DNA from: Alicyclobacillus sp.
Lineage (GTDB): Bacteria > Bacillota > Bacilli > Alicyclobacillales > Alicyclobacillaceae
Direction of reading: 5' to 3'
Assembly (NCBI GenBank): GCA_023511295.1
Contig: JAIMBT010000009.1
Location: 62,001 to 126,000, forward strand
Length of the DNA: 64,000 bases
Shown here: piece after piece, positions 1-9,313 of the stretch
Position numbering within the stretch: the stretch's first letter is position 1
How the letters are laid out: the number at the start of each line of letters is the position of its first letter
Translations under genes and position numbers: made by a program
The notes under the pieces: model-generated
The model's input: the letters and a program-made list of their open reading frames with translations, nothing else
Told to the model about the DNA's origin: nothing
Databases searched by the model: none

Positions 1-38
1 GGAACGGGTGGATTTGGTTTCGGAAAGGGTGACGACGA

Positions 39-1931
39 TTGAGCGTACAAATCTCTGAACCGCTGGCGACAGACGAGACGATTCAAGCCGCGGTGGAGTC
101 TTTGCTGCGCCGCCAGCACCCGGACGGATACTGGTGGGCGCATCTGGAAACGAATGTCACGATGGAAGCCGAGTACGTCTTTCTGGCGCATTGTCTGGGG
201 CGGCGGGACCGAGATCGGGAACAGAAACTGGCCCGCCATCTGCTCGCCCACCAGACGGAGGAAGGTGCGTGGGTCCTGTACCCCGGCGGACCGGGAGACC
301 TCAACTGTACGGTCGAGGCCTACCTGGCCCTGAAGATGATGGGCCTGCGGGAAGACGCGGAGCCGATGGAGAAGGCGCGTGCCTTCGTTCGGTCCAACGG
401 AGGAGCGGCAAGTACGCGGGTGTTCACCCGGATGTGGCTGGCGCTGCTCGGTCTGTACCCGTGGTCCCAGGTGCCCGTGGTCCCACCGGAGGTCATGTGG
501 TTGCCGAAGTGGGCACCGCTCAACATCTACGACTTCGCGAGCTGGGCGCGGTCGACGATTGTGCCGCTGTCGGTCGTGATGTCGCGCAGACCGGTCTATC
601 CGCTGCCGGATGGCATGGGGATTTCCGAACTGTACGTGGCTGGTGTGAAGCCCGTGCGCAAGGCGAAGGACGGGTGGGGGGACTTTTTCAACGGGATCGA
701 CCGCTTGCTCCAGCACTATCAGAAGTGGCCGTTCCACGTCGGTCGCATAGCGGCGGAGCGGCGGGCGATAGAGTGGGTGCTCGACCACCAGGAACGGGAC
801 GGGAACTGGGGGGGGATTCAGCCGCCGTGGTTCTACTCGCTCTTGGCGCTGAAAGCGGCGGGCCTCGAGCAGCACCCCGCGTTCGAGAAGGGGTGGGCGG
901 CGCTCGAGACGTTCGGCGTGGAGACAGACGACGGGCGCTGGTGGTTCCACGCCTGTATCTCCCCGACGTGGGATACGGGGTTGTCGGTGTTGGCCTTGCG
1001 CCACGCGGGGTTGCCTGCGGACCACCCAGCACTCGTACGGGCGGGGGAGTGGTTGCTGGACCGCCAGATTTTCGCGGATGGCGACTGGAAGGTCCGGCGG
1101 CCAAACGCGAAAGGCGGGGGCTGGGCGTTCGAGTTTGTCAACGACCGCTACCCGGACACGGACGATACGGCGGTCATCCTCACCGCCTTGAACAAGCTGC
1201 GGCTCCCGGACGAGGAACGCCGCAAACGGGCCCTGACCGCCGGGTTCCGGTGGTTGACCGCGATGCAGAGCAAAAACGGTGGGTGGGGCGCCTTCGACGC
1301 CGATAACGCGTCGAACTGGCCGAATCGCATCCCGTTTTGCGACTTTGGCGCCGTGATTGACCCGCCGTCTGAAGACGTCACCGCCCACGTCCTGGAGTGT
1401 TACGGGACCTTCGGCTACGACGACGCCTGGAAGGTGGCCGAACGCGGCGTCGATTACCTGAAGCGGACGCAGCGTCCGGACGGATCTTGGTACGGGCGGT
1501 GGGGCGTGAACCACGTGTACGGTACGGGGGCCGTTTTGCCAGCGCTGGCCGCCATTGGCGTCGATCTCCGCGAACCGTGGGTGCAGCGCGCCCTCGATTG
1601 GCTCGAGGCACATCAGAACGAAGATGGCGGGTTTGGCGAGTCGTGTCGGTCGTACGAGGACCCGGCCTGGGTCGGCCGTGGGGAGAGCACGCCGTCGCAG
1701 ACAGCGTGGGGTTTGCTCGGCCTGGTCACAGGCGGCCGGGCCAACTCGGAGGCGGCTCTGCGTGCCTACAGGTGGCTGCGAGATCACCAGCGCGAAGACG
1801 GCGGATGGGACGAAGTGCTGTATACAGGCACGGGGTTCCCCGGGGATTTCTACATCGGCTACCGCCTGTACGCCCAGGTGTTTCCGGTCATGGCCCTCGG
1901 CCGGTACCGGCAGGCGCTGCAGAGACTGTAG
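39..1931 (+). CDS. shc: Squalene-hopene cyclase
   Basis: Class II triterpene cyclase that folds squalene into hopene/hopanol at the membrane. The 630 residues match the family length. The catalytic protonating motif DTDD is at residues 373-376, and several QW repeats (QxxDGxW/F) recur, clearest in the C-terminal third (QRPDGSW, QNEDGGF, QREDGGW). The start is a TTG preceded by a GAAAGGG-like ribosome binding site at about 24-30. It is the first gene of a same-strand run with hpnC, hpnD, hpnE and dxs, so substrate synthesis and cyclisation are probably co-expressed. The upstream promoter lies outside the window. The identification is secure. Confidence 0.97.
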   Translation: MSVQISEPLATDETIQAAVESLLRRQHPDGYWWAHLETNVTMEAEYVFLAHCLGRRDRDREQKLARHLLAHQTEEGAWVLYPGGPGDLNCTVEAYLALKMMGLREDAEPMEKARAFVRSNGGAASTRVFTRMWLALLGLYPWSQVPVVPPEVMWLPKWAPLNIYDFASWARSTIVPLSVVMSRRPVYPLPDGMGISELYVAGVKPVRKAKDGWGDFFNGIDRLLQHYQKWPFHVGRIAAERRAIEWVLDHQERDGNWGGIQPPWFYSLLALKAAGLEQHPAFEKGWAALETFGVETDDGRWWFHACISPTWDTGLSVLALRHAGLPADHPALVRAGEWLLDRQIFADGDWKVRRPNAKGGGWAFEFVNDRYPDTDDTAVILTALNKLRLPDEERRKRALTAGFRWLTAMQSKNGGWGAFDADNASNWPNRIPFCDFGAVIDPPSEDVTAHVLECYGTFGYDDAWKVAERGVDYLKRTQRPDGSWYGRWGVNHVYGTGAVLPALAAIGVDLREPWVQRALDWLEAHQNEDGGFGESCRSYEDPAWVGRGESTPSQTAWGLLGLVTGGRANSEAALRAYRWLRDHQREDGGWDEVLYTGTGFPGDFYIGYRLYAQVFPVMALGRYRQALQRL

Positions 1932-1998
1932 AGACAGGACAGAGGGCCGTGTGAGACGGTAGAGATGCAGGCACAGTCAGCAGAGGGGTGGGGTTGCG

Positions 1999-2847
1999 AT
2001 GCAAGCCTCCGCCGCAGAAGTGAATGAGGCATTTGCATATTGTACGCAGGTCGCGACCAAGCACTATGAGAACTTTTCGGTCATCTCGTGGTTTCTGCCG
2101 AAGTCGTTGCAGCGGCACGTGTGCGCGTTGTACGCGTACTGCCGCGGGATCGACGACCTCGGCGACGAGCTTCAGGGAGACCGGCTGGCGGCCATCGCAG
2201 CGTGGGAGGCCGAGCTGAACCGGTGTTACGGTGGAGAACCGAGGCACCCGGTGTTCCGCGCGTTACAGGAGACGGTTCAAACCTTCTCGTTGGACCGGCA
2301 GGACTTCCTGAAGCTCATCGAGGCCAACCGGATGGACCAAGTCGTCAACCAGTTCGAGACCTATGAGGACCTTCGGCACTACTGCACCTGCTCTGCAGAT
2401 CCCGTCGGCCACCTCGTACTGCAGTTGTTCGGGTATCGGGATGCGGATCGGTTGGAATTGTCCGATCACATCTGTACAGGTCTCCAACTGGCGAACTTCC
2501 TGCAGGACATCAGCGTCGATGTCCCGCGCGGTCGGCTCTACATCCCGCTCGAAGACCTGCGCCGCTTCGGCGTGACCCGGGACGACCTGGCAGCGGGGCG
2601 GTTTGACGACCGCGTGGCCGCTTTGATGGCGTTTGAGATAGATCGGACCCAGCGGCTCTTCGACGCCGGCCGCCCGTTGGAGCGGATGGTGCCGCGTCGG
2701 CTCGGCCTGCAACTGAGCCTGTACCGCCTGGGAGGACAAGCCATTTTGGACGCGCTCCGCCGCCGCGGCGGCAACCCGTTTCCGCGGCCCCGTGTGAGCA
2801 AGCGGACCAAGTTCCTGCTCGCGTGTCGCCTGTTGGTCCGCGCATAA
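1999..2847 (+). CDS. hpnC: Squalene synthase-like HpnC (hydroxysqualene synthase)
   Basis: Trans-isoprenyl diphosphate synthase of the squalene/phytoene synthase family, 282 residues. In the HpnCDE route HpnC converts presqualene diphosphate to hydroxysqualene. Both aspartate-rich regions are visible: YCRGIDDLGDE near residues 49-59 and NFLQDISVDVPRGR near residues 163-176, which bind Mg-diphosphate. The ATG follows a purine-rich AGAGGGGTGGGG site. It sits 67 nt after shc and ahead of hpnD, a paralogue. HpnC rather than HpnD is assigned from gene order, since HpnC usually precedes HpnD, so the C/D assignment is slightly less certain than the family. Confidence 0.92.
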   Translation: MQASAAEVNEAFAYCTQVATKHYENFSVISWFLPKSLQRHVCALYAYCRGIDDLGDELQGDRLAAIAAWEAELNRCYGGEPRHPVFRALQETVQTFSLDRQDFLKLIEANRMDQVVNQFETYEDLRHYCTCSADPVGHLVLQLFGYRDADRLELSDHICTGLQLANFLQDISVDVPRGRLYIPLEDLRRFGVTRDDLAAGRFDDRVAALMAFEIDRTQRLFDAGRPLERMVPRRLGLQLSLYRLGGQAILDALRRRGGNPFPRPRVSKRTKFLLACRLLVRA

Positions 2848-2921
2848 TCCCTTCACAGGGAATGTGCACCGCTGTGCGAAGGTTGGAATTGGCAGTATTG
2901 CGTAGGGGAGGTGACGGAACC

Positions 2922-3779
2922 GTGACGCTGGACGACGCCTATTCCGCCTGTAAGAGAATTGCTCGCCAGTCGGGAACCAGCTTTTACTACGGGATGACGC
3001 TGTTGCCCTTCATCAAACGCCGTTCGATGTACGCCGTGTACGCCTGGAGCCGCCTGTGCGACGACGCCGTCGACGAGTTTGCCGGAGACGAGGCCATCCG
3101 CCGCCTTGACGGCGTGCAAACGGTGTTGGAACGCGCCCTCAGTCCCTCGTATGACCGAGCGGATGACCCGCTCGTGTACGCCCTCGGGGACTCCATCCGC
3201 CGCTTTAGCCTGTCCCCGGAACCGTTTTACGGACTTTTGGAAGGCATGCGGATGGATATCGAACCACGCCTGTACCCAACGTTTGACGATTTGAAGGAGT
3301 ACTTGAAACGCGTGGCCGGGACCATCGGCGAGCTGTGCGTCGGGATTTTCGGCGTGACCGACGCCGGCGCTCGGGCGCTCGCGGTGGACATGGGCATCGC
3401 GCTGCAGTTGACGAACATCCTCCGCGATTTGAAGGAGGATGTGGGGCGAGGTCGAATTTACTTGCCGGTCGACGAACTGGAGCGGTTCGGATACTCCATC
3501 GACGACCTCCAGCGGGCGCGCAGGACACCGGAATTCATTCAATTGATGTCATACCAGGTCGTGCGGGCGCACCACTACTACGACCGCGCCCGGCGGCTGT
3601 TTCACATGGTCGAGCCAGACGCGCTCCGTTGCATCAACGTGCTGTACATGGTCTACTACAAATTGCTGGAGCAGATTGAGGAAGACCAGTACAACGTGTT
3701 TGCGCGCCGCATCCGGGTTTCGACCCCTCGCAAACTCTGGCTGGTAGGAGAGTCTCTATGGCGTCCGAATCTGGTGTAA
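2922..3779 (+). CDS. hpnD: Presqualene diphosphate synthase HpnD
   Basis: Second squalene/phytoene synthase family protein, 285 residues from the chosen start. It joins two farnesyl diphosphates to presqualene diphosphate, the first step of the HpnCDE route. The aspartate-rich motifs are WSRLCDDAVDEF and NILRDLKEDVGRGR. A longer frame reaches back to 2823 inside hpnC, but the GTG at 2922 has a good GGGGAGGTG site just upstream and gives the family's usual N-terminus (LDDAYSACKRIARQSG), so it is preferred. The gene ends inside hpnE, a 22-nt overlap that implies translational coupling. Confidence 0.94.
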   Translation: MTLDDAYSACKRIARQSGTSFYYGMTLLPFIKRRSMYAVYAWSRLCDDAVDEFAGDEAIRRLDGVQTVLERALSPSYDRADDPLVYALGDSIRRFSLSPEPFYGLLEGMRMDIEPRLYPTFDDLKEYLKRVAGTIGELCVGIFGVTDAGARALAVDMGIALQLTNILRDLKEDVGRGRIYLPVDELERFGYSIDDLQRARRTPEFIQLMSYQVVRAHHYYDRARRLFHMVEPDALRCINVLYMVYYKLLEQIEEDQYNVFARRIRVSTPRKLWLVGESLWRPNLV

Positions 3780-5116
3780 ATGAAAGGCGGATGATGGTCA
3801 TCGGCGCAGGGTGGGCCGGACTCGCGGCCGCGCAGCACCTCGTGTTGCATGCGTCTGGGCCGACCGCTGTCACGGTGGTGGAGGGACGGCCGCGAGCGGG
3901 GGGCCGGGCGTTCTCGTTTGCCGGCCCGACTGCACTGGAGGCACTCGACAACGGGCAGCACATCCTGCTGGGCTGCTGTGACCGCGTGATGCAGTTCCTG
4001 ACGGCCATCGGGATGGGCCAGGTCGTCCGGTTTCAGCCGAGATTGCGGGTCCCTGTGTTCTGCAGCGGCCGCTGGTCCACCATCGCCAGCCGCGCGCTTC
4101 CAGGCGTCCTGCACCTCTTGCCGACACTGACCGGTTACCAGCACCTGTCCCGCGCCGAGCGCCTGGGGATGGTGCGGATGGTGCGCGCTCTCCAGGTCGA
4201 CCCGGCGCCCCTCGACGACGTTTCATTCCGCGACTGGCTGCGCCGATATGGACAGAGCGACGCGGCCATTCGCCGCCTCTGGGATCTCGTCGGAGTCTCC
4301 GTGCTGAACACGCGCGCCGAGGAGGCGAGTGCAGGGCAGGCCGTGCGCGCCTTTCAGATGGGGGTTGTACGCAGCTGGCGGGCGGGGCGGCTCGGTTTTT
4401 TTCAGGTGCCGCTGGGCGATGTCGGAACGCGGGCTGCCGAATGGCTGCAGCGCCGGGGCGTCGACGTCCGGCTGAACACGTCGGTCCGCGAAGTCGTCGT
4501 GCGCGACGGCCGCGTCGCCGGCGTTCGCCTGCGCGACGGCCGGATGGTGCCTGCCGACACCGTGATTGCCGCGGTGCCGCCGGACGCCCTGCTGCGCATC
4601 CTGCCGGAGGCGGTCCGCCAGGACCGCTACTTCGGCGACCTGCGCCAATTAAAGTGGAGTCCCATTTTGAATGTCTATCTGCGGTTCGACCGACCCGTCC
4701 TGCGCGAGGACCTCGCCGCGTTCGCCGAGGGCACCAGCCAGTTCGTCTTCAATCGAGGCCGATTGCTCGGTCTGAAGGACGCGGACGGCAGCCTGCTCAG
4801 TGTGTCCATCAGCGCCGCCGACCTCATCCGGTCTCTCGACGCCGACGAAGTCGCGCGCCGAGTGGTGTCTGAAATTCGGGCGGCCTTTCCGGCTGCGCGG
4901 GATGCGAGCCTCGTGGCGTCCCGGACCATCTGGCAGCCCCAGGCCACCCTCCTTCAGTCCGCCGGGACGGCTCGGCTGCGCCGGTCATGCCGGACGCCTC
5001 TCCCCGGTTTGTGGCTGGCCGGGGATTGGACCGACACGGGGTGGCCCGCCTGTCTCGAAGGCGCCGTCCGGAGTGGCGAGGCGGCGGCCCGCGAGGCCGT
5101 CGGTACGGTCGCTTAA
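3758..5116 (+). CDS. hpnE: Hydroxysqualene dehydroxylase HpnE
   Basis: FAD-dependent amine-oxidase-fold enzyme, 452 residues, that reduces hydroxysqualene to squalene in the last step of the HpnCDE route. The N-terminal dinucleotide-binding motif VIGAGWAGLAAA is at about residues 12-23, and the C-terminal FAD segment (LPGLWLAGDWTDTGWPACLEGAVRSGEAAA) is typical of phytoene desaturase/HpnE proteins. The ATG lies within the 3' end of hpnD and has a GGTAGGAGAG ribosome binding site. Together with hpnC and hpnD it completes a squalene pathway directly downstream of the cyclase that uses squalene. Confidence 0.94.
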   Translation: MASESGVNERRMMVIGAGWAGLAAAQHLVLHASGPTAVTVVEGRPRAGGRAFSFAGPTALEALDNGQHILLGCCDRVMQFLTAIGMGQVVRFQPRLRVPVFCSGRWSTIASRALPGVLHLLPTLTGYQHLSRAERLGMVRMVRALQVDPAPLDDVSFRDWLRRYGQSDAAIRRLWDLVGVSVLNTRAEEASAGQAVRAFQMGVVRSWRAGRLGFFQVPLGDVGTRAAEWLQRRGVDVRLNTSVREVVVRDGRVAGVRLRDGRMVPADTVIAAVPPDALLRILPEAVRQDRYFGDLRQLKWSPILNVYLRFDRPVLREDLAAFAEGTSQFVFNRGRLLGLKDADGSLLSVSISAADLIRSLDADEVARRVVSEIRAAFPAARDASLVASRTIWQPQATLLQSAGTARLRRSCRTPLPGLWLAGDWTDTGWPACLEGAVRSGEAAAREAVGTVA

Positions 5117-5163
5117 ACCGGTCATTGGAATACAGAGAAAACGCGAAAAGCGAGGTGTTCGGT

Positions 5164-7035
5164 ATGCTGCTCGACCAGGTGAATCACCCGAGCGATGTGA
5201 AGTCCCTCAGCCTGGAGGAACTGCACCAGCTGGCTCGCGAGATTCGCGACTTCCTGGTGGATTCCGTATCGAAGACGGGGGGGCATTTCGGCGCCAACCT
5301 GGGCGTGGTCGAGCTCACGCTGGCGCTGCACCGGGTGTACGACAGTCCTCGCGACAAGTTGGTGTGGGACGTCGGCCATCAGGCCTACGTACACAAGCTG
5401 CTGACCGGTCGGCGCGACCGGTTTCCAACGCTTCGGAAGTACGGCGGTATGGCGGGGTTTCCGAAGCGCAACGAGAGCGAACACGACGCATTTGGCGTGG
5501 GGCACGCCAGCACGTCCATCTCAGCAGCCCTCGGCATGGCGGTGGCGCGCGACCTCAACGGCGAGCACCACCGCGTGGTCTGTGTGATAGGGGACGGGGC
5601 GCTGACCGGCGGCATGGCGATGGAGGCGTTGAACCACGCGGGGGACATCGGCACCGACCTGACGGTGATCTTGAACGACAACGAGATGTCGATTGCGCCG
5701 AACGTCGGGGCCGTTTCCCGCTACCTGACCAAGGTTCGCACGGACCCCGCGTACTCGCGGGCGAAGGCGGAGGTGGAGCAGGCGCTGAGGCGCATGCCGG
5801 GGCTTGGGCCGCGCCTGACCAAGGCCCTGGAGCGCGTGAAGGACTCGCTTCGCAGTCTGGTTGTGGCGGGTCAGTTGTTCGAAGCGTTCGGATTCAAGTA
5901 CTTCGGGCCAGTGGACGGACACGACCTGCCTGCCCTCATCCGCGTGTTGGAGGACGTCAAGCGTCTTCGTGGCCCCGTGCTGTTGCACGTCGTCACAGAG
6001 AAGGGCAAAGGCTACCCACTCGCGGAACAGGCGCCGGACAAGTTTCACGCGTGGCCGTCGAGTGCCCGCAAGAAGGCGGTGCCGGCGTATCACGAGGTGT
6101 TTTCGAACACGCTCATCGAGTTCGCGAAGTCGGACTCGCGCATCGTCGCCGTCACGGCGGCCATGCCATCCGGCACCGGACTCGACAAGTTCGCCAAGGT
6201 CTTTCCGAATCGGTGTTTTGACGTAGGGATTGCGGAGCAGCACGCCACGACCTTCTGTGCCGGTTTGGCAGCCGCTGGCAAGCGGCCGGTGTTCGCTGTG
6301 TACTCCACGTTCCTGCAGCGCGGCTACGACCAGGTGATTCACGACGTGTGCATTCAAAACCTGCCTGTCCTGTTCGCAGTGGACCGGGCCGGTTTGGTCG
6401 GGCAGGACGGAGAAACGCACCAAGGCGCGTTCGACATCGCGTACCTGCGGACCATCCCGAATATCACCGTGATGATGCCGAAGGACGAGAACGAGTTGCG
6501 GAACATGCTGTGGACCGGCCTGCACATCGACGGGCCGGTGGCGGTGCGCTACGCCAAGGCAGATGGATTGGGTGTCGAGCTGGACGCCCGGCCGCAGCCC
6601 CTCCCGGTGGGTCGCGCGGAGGTCGTTCGAACCGGCTCTGACCTCGCCATCCTCGCGCTCGGCCCGATGGTGCAGGTGGCGCAGCAACTGGCGGACACGC
6701 TCGCCACGCGGCACGGGATCTCGGCTGGTGTGGTGAACATGCGGTTTGTCAAGCCGCTCGACGCGGAGCTCGTGGTATCCCTCGGCAAACGGGGCGTACC
6801 CATGCTGACGCTGGAGGAGGCCTCGCGGGCGGGCGGTATGGGCAGTGCCGTGCTGGAAGCTCTGTCCGATGCGGGCGTGCTGACGCCGGTGTTGTGCCGC
6901 GGCCTGCCGGATCGCTTTATCGAACACGGGTCGCGCGATGACCAGTTGAAGGACGTCGACCTGACGGTCGAGGCGCTGTTGAAGGACGTATGGCGGCTCT
7001 TGGAGTCTGTGCCGACGAAGAACGTCAGCATCTGA
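5164..7035 (+). CDS. dxs: 1-deoxy-D-xylulose-5-phosphate synthase
   Basis: Thiamine-diphosphate enzyme condensing pyruvate and glyceraldehyde-3-phosphate, the first step of the MEP isoprenoid pathway. From the ATG at 5164 it is 623 residues, the usual length. Visible are the HQAYVHKLLTGR region, the TPP/Mg motif GDGALTGGMAMEALN, and the transketolase pyrimidine and C-terminal domains (FDVGIAEQHATTFCAGLA). An open frame extends 59 codons upstream, overlapping hpnE, but that stretch is arginine-rich and not family-like, and a GAGGTG site fits ATG 5164. Location after hpnE suggests it feeds precursor into hopanoids. No other MEP genes are in the window. Confidence 0.95.
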   Translation: MLLDQVNHPSDVKSLSLEELHQLAREIRDFLVDSVSKTGGHFGANLGVVELTLALHRVYDSPRDKLVWDVGHQAYVHKLLTGRRDRFPTLRKYGGMAGFPKRNESEHDAFGVGHASTSISAALGMAVARDLNGEHHRVVCVIGDGALTGGMAMEALNHAGDIGTDLTVILNDNEMSIAPNVGAVSRYLTKVRTDPAYSRAKAEVEQALRRMPGLGPRLTKALERVKDSLRSLVVAGQLFEAFGFKYFGPVDGHDLPALIRVLEDVKRLRGPVLLHVVTEKGKGYPLAEQAPDKFHAWPSSARKKAVPAYHEVFSNTLIEFAKSDSRIVAVTAAMPSGTGLDKFAKVFPNRCFDVGIAEQHATTFCAGLAAAGKRPVFAVYSTFLQRGYDQVIHDVCIQNLPVLFAVDRAGLVGQDGETHQGAFDIAYLRTIPNITVMMPKDENELRNMLWTGLHIDGPVAVRYAKADGLGVELDARPQPLPVGRAEVVRTGSDLAILALGPMVQVAQQLADTLATRHGISAGVVNMRFVKPLDAELVVSLGKRGVPMLTLEEASRAGGMGSAVLEALSDAGVLTPVLCRGLPDRFIEHGSRDDQLKDVDLTVEALLKDVWRLLESVPTKNVSI

Positions 7036-7054
7036 GAGCCTCGGTCCTCGTTCG

Positions 7055-7082
7055 CGCCCGTCCGCCGGCGAGCGGCTGGGCG
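7055..7082 (+). terminator. Hairpin after dxs, possible terminator
   Basis: CGCCC (7055-7059) and CCGC pair with GCGG and GGGCG (7078-7082) with one internal mismatch, giving a GC-rich stem just after dxs. There is no U-run, so it would be a weak intrinsic terminator at best. It marks the likely end of the hopanoid operon. Confidence 0.35.
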
Positions 7083-7135
7083 GAGACCCGGTGTCCGCAT
7101 CCGGCCGACGATAGGATGGAAAGAGGAGGTTGTTC

Positions 7136-8551
7136 ATGGACCCGAAGGTGCGCAGTCGCGCCATTCAGTACATCCGTACCTGGCTCGAGGAGCGGTACGC
7201 GGAGGGGGATGTGCCCGGTTTCGTGGTGGCCGTGTCGCAGCACGGCGAGTTGGTGTTCCAAGAAGCCTACGGCTATGCGGACCTGGAGCGAGGCATCCGG
7301 ATGACGCCGCAACACGTGTTCCGCGTCGCATCCCACTCGAAGACGTTTACCGCGACCGCTGTGATGATGCTGGCGGAGGAAGGACGGCTGCGTGTGGACG
7401 ACCGGGTGGTCGACTACATCCCGTGGCTCCGCGGGCACAAGGACCCGCGGTGGGCGAACGTGACGCTGCGCCAACTGCTCTCTCATGCAGCTGGTGTGAT
7501 TCGCGACGGGGTGGACACAGACTACTGGGCCTTGGCCCGCCCGTTCCCGGACGCGCGTCGGTTTATCGAGGAGATGAAAGAAACCGATCTCGTCCTCGAC
7601 AACAACACGAAGATGAAGTACACCAACTACGGCTACACGCTACTCGGCATGGTCATCGAGGCCGTTTCCGGGCAGACGTACCGCGACTTCGTGTGCGAGC
7701 GGATCATCCGGCCCCTCGGCCTTCAACACACGTTCCCGGACTACCGGCCAGACGACAATCAACCGGCCGCAGCAGACCTGGTGACCGGATACTCCCGCCC
7801 GGAGCCGAAGGCCCGCTTTCCGCTCCCGGCGATCTCCACACAAGCGATGGCCCCTGCGACCGGGTTCTGCTCGACGGCAGCGGACCTCTGTGCCTACTTC
7901 ACGGCACAGATGGTCGGTTCTGGGCAGTTGCTATCCGACGAGTCGAAGAAAGAGATGCAACGCCCGGCGTGGCCGATGCTGAGCCCCGGGGCACCGCGCA
8001 ACACGGACTACGGGCTCGGATTCATCATTCGCCGCTATGACAATCGGCAGGTGTTCGGGCACAGTGGCGGATTTCCCGGCTGTATCACGAATACCCTGGC
8101 CGATCCCCAGGATGGTTGGGTCGTCACCGCCCTCACGAACGCCATCGACGGGCCGGCGGAAGCCATTTTGTCCGGCGTGTACCGCGTCCTTCGGTGGTTC
8201 GACGAACACGCGAACGCCGACCCGCCCGGAGACTGGGCCATCCTCGAGGGGGTGTACGCCAACCTCTGGGGCCGCCTGCGGATGGTCGCAGCCGATGATG
8301 CCCTCGTGGCGGTGCATGCCCGCGGTTGGGATCCGCTCGCGATGGTGGAAAAGCTGGAGTGGGTCGAGGGCCATACATTCAAGATTGTGGAGACCAGCAG
8401 CAGTGCGTCGGAGGGCGAGCTTGTGCACGTTCACGTCCAGGACGGGCGCGTGGTGGACGTTCGCCACGGGGGCTCCACGCATTGGCCGATGGCAGCATGG
8501 CGCGAACGGATGGCCGAAGCCCAGGCAACGGGGTCACGGACGGGCGGGTGA
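7136..8551 (+). CDS. Serine hydrolase, beta-lactamase/penicillin-binding (class C-like) family
   Basis: 471-residue member of the beta-lactamase-related serine hydrolases (Pfam Beta-lactamase), a family containing esterases, D-aminopeptidases and DD-peptidases. The three active-site elements are present: SxxK as S66-H-S-K69, YxN as Y162-T-N164 and HxG as H309-S-G311. No signal peptide is visible, so it is probably cytoplasmic, which argues against a true antibiotic-resistance beta-lactamase. A C-terminal extension of about 100 residues resembles the lipocalin-like tail seen in many of these proteins. The start is ATG 7136 after AAGAGGAGGT. The substrate cannot be predicted from sequence. Confidence 0.85.
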   Translation: MDPKVRSRAIQYIRTWLEERYAEGDVPGFVVAVSQHGELVFQEAYGYADLERGIRMTPQHVFRVASHSKTFTATAVMMLAEEGRLRVDDRVVDYIPWLRGHKDPRWANVTLRQLLSHAAGVIRDGVDTDYWALARPFPDARRFIEEMKETDLVLDNNTKMKYTNYGYTLLGMVIEAVSGQTYRDFVCERIIRPLGLQHTFPDYRPDDNQPAAADLVTGYSRPEPKARFPLPAISTQAMAPATGFCSTAADLCAYFTAQMVGSGQLLSDESKKEMQRPAWPMLSPGAPRNTDYGLGFIIRRYDNRQVFGHSGGFPGCITNTLADPQDGWVVTALTNAIDGPAEAILSGVYRVLRWFDEHANADPPGDWAILEGVYANLWGRLRMVAADDALVAVHARGWDPLAMVEKLEWVEGHTFKIVETSSSASEGELVHVHVQDGRVVDVRHGGSTHWPMAAWRERMAEAQATGSRTGG

Positions 8552-8574
8552 CGGATGTGTACCGTGCAGGTGCG

Positions 8575-8604
8575 GCGTGCTGCGTCCCCTGACACGCAGC
8601 ACGC
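8575..8604. terminator. Bidirectional hairpin between convergent genes
   Basis: Perfect 11-bp inverted repeat: GCGTGCTGCGT (8575-8585), 8-nt loop, ACGCAGCACGC (8594-8604). It lies between the 3' ends of the serine hydrolase (+) and the TerC-like gene (-), as expected for a shared terminator. It lacks a clear T-run on either side. Confidence 0.55.
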
Positions 8605-8642
8605 AAGCGCTCGGAGACTGCGAGAAGGCGGGTTGCACGGCG

Positions 8643-9284
8643 TTACGCCGTTCGTCGGTGCGTCACCAGCCAACGGAACCACAAGCCGATGGCCAGGATG
8701 GCGACGGTGAGCAGGCACTGACACGTGGTGCGCGGGACATCGTCGAGATTCCCAATGAACGCCTTCACGGCCGGAACGTCGAGGGTGAGGGCCGCGGCGG
8801 CCCAGGCCATCATACCGGCGCCGATGTGCAGAATCCACGTCTGTTTTTCGCACTGCTGGGACAGGAAGAGTGCGACGGCGACAAACAGCGGGATGGTTGC
8901 GAGGGATGCAACGATGAGCCACAGCCGGTCGCCCTTGAGTTCCGAACCGAGCCAGAACATGTTGTCGAGATTCCCGACGGTGGTGTAGAGCCACAACTTG
9001 GCGGTCTGCCACGGGGATGCCGCGCGGCCTGCGCCGATTTGGAGCGTGCGGATGCACATCCAGGACAGGAGCACAATCCCGATGAGGCGAAACGCGACGT
9101 TGTGCAGCATCCGGTCCACGCCGGCGGCGAGCACAATCTGGGTCGCCGCCAACAGCAGGCCGATGGTGATGACCATGGCCTTCTTCTGGCGCCATGTGCC
9201 ATGGGGGAGCAACAGCCCGGCCAGCAGCGCGTTGTCGACGGCGACGATGCCGGCGATGACGATGATTCCTCCGAACGATGTCAC
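8643..9284 (-). CDS. TerC family integral membrane protein
   Basis: 213-residue polytopic membrane protein with about six to seven hydrophobic segments. The N-terminal IVAVDNALLAGLLLP carries the acidic 'DNAL' signature of the TerC/YjbE family (metal-ion export or loading of metalloenzymes, usually Mn2+). A second such signature is visible near the middle (GNLDNMFWLGSEL). The start is GTG 9284 after a GGGGTGG site. Unlike the second TerC-family gene in this window (28467-29210), it has no recognisable riboswitch leader; a hairpin (9314-9349) lies immediately upstream. The ion handled is inferred from the family only. Confidence 0.8.
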   Translation of the reverse strand: MTSFGGIIVIAGIVAVDNALLAGLLLPHGTWRQKKAMVITIGLLLAATQIVLAAGVDRMLHNVAFRLIGIVLLSWMCIRTLQIGAGRAASPWQTAKLWLYTTVGNLDNMFWLGSELKGDRLWLIVASLATIPLFVAVALFLSQQCEKQTWILHIGAGMMAWAAAALTLDVPAVKAFIGNLDDVPRTTCQCLLTVAILAIGLWFRWLVTHRRTA

Positions 9285-9313
9285 GCGGATTCCACCCCGC
9301 TTCTCACGAAATA

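Noticed and set aside
5521-7164. 547-codon minus-strand open frame
   Set aside because: Antisense to dxs; His/Arg-rich, no known motif.
7136-8551. Antibiotic-resistance class C beta-lactamase
   Set aside because: The motifs fit the broader serine hydrolase family, there is no signal peptide, and the C-terminal extension is like that of esterases and peptidases.
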